Source of the DNA: Treponema sp. UBA6852
Lineage (GTDB): Bacteria > Spirochaetota > Spirochaetia > Treponematales > Treponemataceae
Length of the DNA: 64,000 bases
Direction: 5' to 3'
Assembly (NCBI GenBank): GCA_002449305.1
Contig: DKDI01000045.1
Location: 79,972 to 143,971 of the forward strand
Shown here: piece after piece, positions 59,304 through 64,000 of the stretch
How positions within the stretch are numbered: position 1 is the first letter of the stretch
Layout: every line of letters begins with the position of its first letter
Position numbers and translations under genes: made by a program
Notes under the pieces: model-generated
Told to the model about the DNA's origin: nothing
The model's input: only the letters and a program-made list of their open reading frames with translations
Database searches by the model: none

Positions 59304-60575
59304 TTATCCCTCCAAAGTTTCAACAAGAGCTTTTACAAACACCCATGCCATAACAGGCGGAACTGCATTTCCAATTACTTTGTAACGAGATTGCAATGGA
59401 ATCGAATCCAAACAAAAATTATCAGGAAATGATTGAATTCTTTTTATTTCTTTAACAGAGAATCTTCTGTTTTCAACAGGATGGGTAATTCCGCAATTTT
59501 CTGGTTGAGCCGAAGCTGTTATTGTTCCGTTTATTTCACCATAAGCAAAACGTCTAAAAAATTTTGGAGCATGATATTTTTTGGGTTCGTTATAAATTTT
59601 CAAAAAACGAGGTGTTAGCTGCTCTGGCGGAACATTTTTCCAAGAACGACCTTCAAAAATATTTTTAGGCATTTCTTTAAGAGGCATATTATCCTTAAAA
59701 AATTGGATTGCACTTTTACCATGTTCACATGGACCGATTTTTTCTATCATATCCTGAGTTGTTTTTGAATATTCCCAATACTCTCCAGATTCTTCTATAT
59801 CTTTCAAAATTGAGCCAAGAACCAGTTTTTCCGCAGTTTGATTTTTTTCAGAAGGTAGATTTTCACTCTTCACAATTTCATCAGCTTTCAAAAAATCAAA
59901 TGGCTTTTCTTGAATTGATTTATCAATACCAACTATAAGAACTCGATAACGTTTTTGTGGCACACCATAATTGCTAGAACAAACCAATTGATGAGAAACG
60001 ATATAATTCAAAGACTCCATTCTCTTTTTAATTTCATCAGGAACAGTCGTACCATCAGGCATTTTTGAAGAAAGTATTCCACGGACATTTTCAAATACAA
60101 ATGCTCTTGGTTTATGCCCTGAATTTATCTTGTCTTTTAAAACGCGTTCACAAACTTCAAAGAGCGTTCCTCTTCCATTATCATCATTTACACCTTTTCT
60201 ATTTCCAGCATTAGAAAAAGGTTGACATGGAAAGCCAGCAAGAAGAATATCAAAATCAGGAATTTCTGATGTTTCTATCTCTCGAATATCCCCCAACCGA
60301 CATTTATCATCATGATGAAACAGTTTTAAATTTGCATTATAAGCATCAGCCGCATCAGAATCGATGTCATTTGAAAAAACAATATCAGTTGCAAGACGAA
60401 CAAACTCTTTTCCTTGAAAAGAAAATCCACCAATCGCGCCTAAATCCATTCCACCGCAACCTGAAAATAAACTGCAAATTTTATAAGTATTTTTTAAGTT
60501 ATTTTGATTAAGGTTCCCAAGGAATTTCGATTCTTTCTGCCCATTTAAACGAGCGTTTTTTGGGACAGAAAATGC
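59304..60575 (-). CDS. DNA (cytosine-5) methyltransferase lacking its start codon (OFF state)
   Basis: The open frame runs from 60575 to 59304. It contains the SAM-binding motif SLFSGCGGMDLGAIGGF, PCQPFSNAG with the catalytic Cys (residue 75 from the internal ATG), FVFENVRG, QKRYRVLIVG, a target-recognition region, and VIGNAVPP. However, no ATG, GTG or TTG occurs before the ATG at 60449, which lies inside motif I; the frame closes at TAA 60578-60576. Translation from 60449 (381 residues) would lose the FSGCGG loop and probably be inactive. The missing start lies in the inverted segment to the right (see findings). Confidence 0.88.
   Translation of the reverse strand, partial: AFSVPKNARLNGQKESKFLGNLNQNNLKNTYKICSLFSGCGGMDLGAIGGFSFQGKEFVRLATDIVFSNDIDSDAADAYNANLKLFHHDDKCRLGDIREIETSEIPDFDILLAGFPCQPFSNAGNRKGVNDDNGRGTLFEVCERVLKDKINSGHKPRAFVFENVRGILSSKMPDGTTVPDEIKKRMESLNYIVSHQLVCSSNYGVPQKRYRVLIVGIDKSIQEKPFDFLKADEIVKSENLPSEKNQTAEKLVLGSILKDIEESGEYWEYSKTTQDMIEKIGPCEHGKSAIQFFKDNMPLKEMPKNIFEGRSWKNVPPEQLTPRFLKIYNEPKKYHAPKFFRRFAYGEINGTITASAQPENCGITHPVENRRFSVKEIKRIQSFPDNFCLDSIPLQSRYKVIGNAVPPVMAWVFVKALVETLEG
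60544..60567 (-). repeat. 24-bp inverted repeat, left copy
   Basis: On the minus strand this reads TGTCCCAAAAAA...CGTTTAAA (24 bp). An exact copy lies in the opposite orientation at 61250-61273. Both copies lie in the coding frame of the methyltransferase N terminus (VPKNARL). They are the predicted crossover sites of a 682-bp invertible segment. Confidence 0.93.
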
Positions 60576-60632
60576 TTAATTTTTTCAATGAAATGACGTA
60601 TTCTATAGACAACGGAACTGTCTATCGCAAAG

Positions 60633-60848
60633 ATGGATATGAAAAAAAGAGCTGTTTTTAGAAATTCAAAGCATGAATATTATCACGTTCAAAAATTTGC
60701 AGAAGGTCAGATTGAACTTGAGTCTCGCGAATTGGCTGTTTCTTTTGAAATCTCACAGCCGGTTCTAAATATGATAGATGCTGCAATTAAGAATGTGCAA
60801 AATGGAAAAGTTTCCGAACCTGTCGATTTAACGGAGTTTGAGGCTTGA
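60633..60848 (+). CDS. Small protein of unknown function in invertible segment
   Basis: A 71-residue frame (start at ATG 60633 or 60639; neither has a strong ribosome site). The product has a basic N terminus (MKKRAVFRNSKHEYYHVQKF) and an acidic C terminus (ISQPVLNMIDAAIKNVQNGKV then SEPVDLTEFEA), a bipolar layout seen in small antitoxin-like proteins. The family was not recognised. It is carried on the flipping segment. Confidence 0.5.
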   Translation: MDMKKRAVFRNSKHEYYHVQKFAEGQIELESRELAVSFEISQPVLNMIDAAIKNVQNGKVSEPVDLTEFEA

Positions 60849-60912
60849 TTTTGCCCAATATCCGCCTAGTGAGTCCAGAAATAAATATAGAAATTGCGTT
60901 GAAATGCCGTTT

Positions 60913-60941
60913 TTGACGGAATATGAAATTTATGCTATACT
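60913..60941 (+). promoter_or_regulatory. Strong promoter inside invertible segment
   Basis: TTGACG (60913-60918), a 17-bp spacer and TATACT (60936-60941). In the present orientation it fires rightwards, away from the restriction-modification genes. After inversion it would drive the 56-residue protein gene, the methyltransferase, the McrB-like gene and the nuclease gene. Confidence 0.8.
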
Positions 60942-60964
60942 GAAAATGTGGATAAAGCAGTAAA

Positions 60965-61135
60965 ATGACATACGGAAAACCTGTTTCATGGCGCAATTTT
61001 CCCAATACTCCCGGGAAACGCATTCTTGAAGAAATCTTATCAACACCTCGTCCAGACTTTACGCAGTTAAACAAAGATGTTGCTGCTTACGAAAAGAAGC
61101 GTGCATATGAACGAAAAGCAAAGACGGAAAAATAA
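60965..61135 (+). CDS. 56-residue protein of unknown function
   Basis: A small frame directly behind the strong promoter, starting MTYGKPVSWRNFPNTPGKRI and ending in a Lys/Glu/Arg-rich helix (AAYEKKRAYERKAKTEK). No helix-turn-helix is visible. After inversion it would be the first gene of the restriction-modification operon, the position where many systems carry a controller. That role is speculation. The ribosome site is weak. Confidence 0.5.
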   Translation: MTYGKPVSWRNFPNTPGKRILEEILSTPRPDFTQLNKDVAAYEKKRAYERKAKTEK

Positions 61136-61205
61136 TTTATTTCCACATAAAACCAAAATATGACGCTGACTACATTTTTATGTATCAGATTTTATAGGAA
61201 CAAAA

Positions 61206-61298
61206 ATGTCCATTGAAAAAAATATAAACAAAGAAAATACAACAGAAGTTGTCCCAAAAAACGCTCGTTTAAAAGAACAACTTTTCCAATTGATGTAA
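61206..61298 (+). CDS. Detached N-terminal start of the methyltransferase
   Basis: AGGA lies seven bases before ATG 61206. The frame encodes MSIEKNINKENTTEVVPKNA then RL up to the repeat end and closes after 30 codons (TAA 61296-61298). VPKNARL is encoded within the 24-bp repeat in the same frame as in the headless methyltransferase. Joining the two by inversion yields an uninterrupted protein of 15 + 39 + 381 = 435 residues. In the present orientation it yields only a 30-residue peptide. Confidence 0.8.
   Translation: MSIEKNINKENTTEVVPKNARLKEQLFQLM
61250..61273 (+). repeat. 24-bp inverted repeat, right copy
   Basis: Exact reverse-complement partner of 60544-60567. Identity stops sharply on both sides, as expected for a recombination site rather than a longer duplicated gene fragment. 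Confidence 0.93.
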
Positions 61299-61549
61299 GC
61301 AATTGATGTAAGCAATCTACAAAGGTGTCAATTCCGCTCGCAGCAAAGATTCTATCAGGTTGATTGGCTTTACATTTTCCAAAGCAAGCGGGAAATAAAC
61401 GGCATTTTCATATTCAGATTATATTGCAAAATATACCCACTTTGTTGGGCAAATATAGTTACTATATTTTAAAATAAAGTAACTATATTTGAAAATATAG
61501 TTACTTTATTCGCTCAACATAGTTACTTTATTTTTTAATTCGGAACAAA
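61284..61549. repeat. Gene-free stretch with direct repeat and TAGTTAC half-site array
   Basis: It begins with a direct repeat CCAATTGATGTAAG / GCAATTGATGTAAG (61286-61313). Bases 61453-61533 carry four alternating copies of ATAGTTACTwTAT: forward near 61453, reverse at 61474-61488, forward at 61495-61509, forward near 61519. The middle two form a perfect 15-bp inverted repeat. The TAGTTAC core equals the half-site of the cupin/flavodoxin operators. No gene was recognised in it. Confidence 0.6.
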
Positions 61550-63007
61550 TCACAGTCCGCTTGATTTTAGCCATCCGTCGATTCTTGCGTTCAGGTCGCG
61601 TCCGCCGGAATAGAAGAACTCAAACGGAAGCCCCACGTAGCTTTTTGGCAAATGCTTTGAAAGGTCGCTCACGCTGTCGCCGTACATTGTTCCGCCGTGG
61701 CTTGAAAATGAAACAACAGTTTTGCCCGAAAAATCGTAGCTTTCAAGGAAAGTATAAACTGGCATTGGAAGAGTCGCCCACCAGGTCGGGTAGCCGAGCA
61801 ACACAACGTTGTATTCCGCCATTTTTGCAGCAGGGATTTTTGTCCTTAGCGGAGGACGGGTTCCGTTCATCAAGTCGCGCTGGCTCACATCATAGATTCC
61901 GCCTCGGTACGGATTCTGCATTTCAATCTCCACAAGGTCAACTTTTTCCTCGCCGAATTTTGATTTCAGGCTTTTTGAAATATATTCAGCCGCGCTTTCG
62001 GTGTTCCCCGAATAAGAAAAATACGCAACCAGCACACGAGGATTTTTCGGAATTGATATTGAAGCGACTTTTTCATCGTATTTTGTCTCAAAAACGCCGT
62101 TCCGTTTTCCGACGTTCCGCGCGATTCTGAATCCAAGATTTCTGTCTTTTGTGAGCGGATTTGAAGCAGAACGGTACGCGCTCCGCAAGTGCTTTCCAAA
62201 ATCGTTGAATCCGCCGCCACGGTTCACACGGTAAACGCCAGCTGCAGAGCCAAGCGGATTCAAGACAGACTTTCCGCCAGAACGTCCAGCAACGCCCGAA
62301 GCAGAAACAGAATCGCCATACTCGCCGTAATAATCAAAAACCCACTCGCCCACATTTCCGTGCATATTGTAAAGCCCGAACGCATTCGGCGAGAGAGAGT
62401 CCACCGCGACTGTTTTTCCGCGGTTCAAGCCCGGCTGAACATTCGGATTTGTGCGCCGAACATAATTTTCTTCTATTAAATAAGGATAGCTTCCCTCGTA
62501 GTTCGCGTCTTTCGGATTGTTCCAGTTTCCTGTGCTGAAAATCGTTGTAGTTCCAGCACGGCAGGCGTATTCCCATTCCGCCTCGGTCAAAAGCCGGTAG
62601 CCGTCCGCAGCCAAGTCAACACCAACATCGGGAAATGAAATCGAAGATTTCTCGTTTTTTCCGCCAATCTTGTAAACCGCAGCCAGCCCTTCCGCCAAAG
62701 ATTTTCTGTTGCAGTATTCAAGCGCGTCGTAAAACGAGACGTTCTCAACAGGAAGATTCGCGTCCTTGTTATAGCTAGGATTTTTTCCCATCAGTTTTTC
62801 GTAATCCGACTGACGGACTTCGAACGCGTCGCAATAAAAATCGTCCACCGTAACAGAATGCTGAGTCTCGTCCTCGCCGCGCATCCGCTCCGAAGCAGGG
62901 CTTCCCATCAGAAAAGTTCCGCCTTTGATTAAAATCATTTTAGATTCCGAAAAAACCGAGCCGCACAAAAGGCAAACTCCAGCCAGCGTAAAAAGAATTT
63001 TCTTCAT
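61550..63007 (-). CDS. Exported SUMF1-flavodoxin fusion protein
   Basis: From ATG 63007 (GGAG upstream) it has 485 residues: a signal peptide (1-22), then a formylglycine-generating-enzyme/SUMF1 domain (about 23-305). Landmarks there are MILIKGGTFLMGSP, PVENVSFYDALEYCN, YRLLTEAEWEYACRAG, MHGNVGEWVFDYYG and RSAYRSASNPLTKDRNLGFRI. A C-terminal flavodoxin domain follows (about 322-485) with LVAYFSYSGNTESAAEYI, the FMN loop, and LLGYPTWWATLPMPVYTFL. The catalytic Cys pair of true formylglycine enzymes is not evident, so the SUMF1 part may be a binding module. It lies downstream of a DUF362 gene. Confidence 0.87.
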   Translation of the reverse strand: MKKILFTLAGVCLLCGSVFSESKMILIKGGTFLMGSPASERMRGEDETQHSVTVDDFYCDAFEVRQSDYEKLMGKNPSYNKDANLPVENVSFYDALEYCNRKSLAEGLAAVYKIGGKNEKSSISFPDVGVDLAADGYRLLTEAEWEYACRAGTTTIFSTGNWNNPKDANYEGSYPYLIEENYVRRTNPNVQPGLNRGKTVAVDSLSPNAFGLYNMHGNVGEWVFDYYGEYGDSVSASGVAGRSGGKSVLNPLGSAAGVYRVNRGGGFNDFGKHLRSAYRSASNPLTKDRNLGFRIARNVGKRNGVFETKYDEKVASISIPKNPRVLVAYFSYSGNTESAAEYISKSLKSKFGEEKVDLVEIEMQNPYRGGIYDVSQRDLMNGTRPPLRTKIPAAKMAEYNVVLLGYPTWWATLPMPVYTFLESYDFSGKTVVSFSSHGGTMYGDSVSDLSKHLPKSYVGLPFEFFYSGGRDLNARIDGWLKSSGL

Positions 63008-63026
63008 TGCAAGCTCCACCACTTCC

Positions 63027-63932
63027 CTACTTCAATTCCACAAGCCGGTAGTTTCTTGTGCCGCCTCCGAGTTTTTCAAGCTGCTCGACCATTCCAACGC
63101 GATGGGCGGCTTTCCATTCGGCTTTTGTGGCGCTGTCAACATCGGCTTTTTCAATCACAAAGTCCAAAGTGCACTGCTCAAGAGCCACAATGTCGTTCGA
63201 AGCGATGATTCCGATTTTTCCTAGATTTTTTGCGCCGCGGCAATTGTCATTCGGCTCGATGTCGTCAAGAACGTTGATGAACGCCCAGTTTTTCTTGTAG
63301 TCAAGAGCGGCTTTTGCGGCGTCGGCAAAGCTTTTTTCAAGAACGTCCGCCGGTGTGCTGTGGTAGTGATTTTCGTCAGTGCCGCCTGAATGGATAATGC
63401 ATTTTCCGCTGCGGTTTGCAAGGCAGAGCGAAATGTTCTTGATGTTTCCGTCAAAAGCCGGAAGCATGTGAAGCCTAACGCGGAAAACCGAAATCAGCGT
63501 GTCAAAGCCTGCGAATTCTTTTCCAGTGCGCGCGTATTTTAGAAGATTTCCGCCTTTCAAAGGCAGGTTGATATAGTCGCTGTCGCTCACCATAACGCAT
63601 TTTCCGATTTCCGTAAATCCGTGCCGCCTCGCATACGAAAGATTCATCTCCGAAGTGCGCCTGTTTCCCGACAAGCCGTTTCCGTCAAACATAGTGCCGC
63701 CGGTCGTCCTAACAAGGTCGCGCAAAAGCTCAGGCTGCAGAACTTTCTCGTCAGGTCCGCCAAAGCTCACCTTGATTCCCACGTTCCCCTCGATTTTCTG
63801 GTTCAGCGCGCGGTAAACCTTCATAAGCCCCGCGGAAGAAACGTCGCGCGTAAAATAGACAATGCTCTGATTCTGGGCGAAAATTCCGGCAGCAAAAAGC
63901 AAAGCCAAAAGTGTTGAAAGAAGTTTTTTCAT
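63027..63932 (-). CDS. Exported DUF362-family protein
   Basis: A 301-residue protein with a signal peptide (MKKLLSTLLALLFAAGIFAQ). The DUF362 pattern follows: VGIKVSFGGPDEK, GGTMFDGNGLSGNRR, GFDTLISVFRVRLHMLPAFDGNIKN, and SGKCIIHSGGTDENHYHSTPADVLEKSFADAA. The C-terminal CTLDFVIEKADVDSATKAEW is also typical. The 4Fe-4S clusters of longer members are absent. It is probably co-transcribed with the SUMF1-flavodoxin gene 19 bp downstream. The function is unknown; a periplasmic redox role is plausible. Confidence 0.8.
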   Translation of the reverse strand: MKKLLSTLLALLFAAGIFAQNQSIVYFTRDVSSAGLMKVYRALNQKIEGNVGIKVSFGGPDEKVLQPELLRDLVRTTGGTMFDGNGLSGNRRTSEMNLSYARRHGFTEIGKCVMVSDSDYINLPLKGGNLLKYARTGKEFAGFDTLISVFRVRLHMLPAFDGNIKNISLCLANRSGKCIIHSGGTDENHYHSTPADVLEKSFADAAKAALDYKKNWAFINVLDDIEPNDNCRGAKNLGKIGIIASNDIVALEQCTLDFVIEKADVDSATKAEWKAAHRVGMVEQLEKLGGGTRNYRLVELK

Positions 63933-64000
63933 ATAATCTCACCTCGAAAAAGATTTTCTTTTTTAGTTTACTTCGTTTACAACCCGGATTGCATTCAAAC
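63933..64000. other. Window edge upstream of DUF362 gene
   Basis: The ribosome binding site GAGGTGAGATTAT lies just before the DUF362 ATG on the minus strand. Nothing else can be supported before the window ends. Confidence 0.4.

Larger units (their letters stand above)
60568..61249. mobile_element. Predicted invertible promoter/start-codon segment
   Basis: 682 bp between perfect inverted repeats. It contains two small plus-strand reading frames, a strong promoter (60913-60941), and a ribosome site plus ATG (61206) whose frame exactly continues into the methyltransferase if the segment is inverted. No recombinase gene lies in or beside the segment within this window. Confidence 0.8.

Overview
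The window looks like chromosomal DNA of a host-associated spirochaete of the genus Treponema. This is inferred from the low-to-moderate GC content, the AT-rich Gram-negative-type gene set (LolCDE-like exporter, lipoproteins), a clpC-mcsB-mcsA cluster, spirochaete-style exported PEGA, FN3/TPR and SUMF1 proteins, and dispersed palindromic repeats. No rRNA, tRNA or CRISPR array was recognised.

Left half (1-43.6 kb): mostly core genes. The minus strand carries dut, an M16 protease, pnp and rpsO. It then carries a rimP-nusA-infB-rbfA-truB/ribF translation operon with its own promoter and a leader terminator. Next come a CYTH protein, a DUF975 protein and SppA (plus strand), recX-rpsI-rplM, rubrerythrin, azlCD, potABCD, aroA, an HD-GYP protein, mraY, an NYN-domain protein and a CAP protein. 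From 43.2 to 29 kb a near-continuous minus-strand run encodes RF2 (with a programmed +1 frameshift), a PEGA protein, FtsY, a LolCDE-type exporter, McsA/McsB/ClpC, an AvtA-type aminotransferase and a YczE-type membrane protein. A solitary Cas2-like protein sits just upstream of prfB.

Right half (44-64 kb): accessory DNA with more variable base composition. It holds a GNAT enzyme, a cupin, a PIN-type toxin-antitoxin pair behind four hairpins, an acyltransferase and XRE regulator sharing an operator-like palindrome, an exported aldo/keto reductase, exported flavodoxin-like proteins, a chemoreceptor, a lone OadB-type sodium pump subunit, a cytochrome-b-like membrane protein and two composite palindromic repeat elements. 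The cupin and flavodoxin genes have near-identical promoters with the same 21-bp operator, so they probably form a regulon.

The most striking locus is 56.1-61.3 kb: a LlaJI/McrBC-type restriction-modification operon (cytosine methyltransferase, McrB-like AAA+ protein, LlaJI-type nuclease). The methyltransferase frame here has no start codon ahead of its SAM-binding motif. The missing start codon, ribosome binding site and a strong promoter lie about 0.75 kb away, facing the other way, inside a 682-bp segment bounded by perfect 24-bp inverted repeats. Inverting the segment on paper restores one continuous in-frame methyltransferase of about 435 residues. I infer a phase-variable restriction-modification switch, present here in the OFF orientation.
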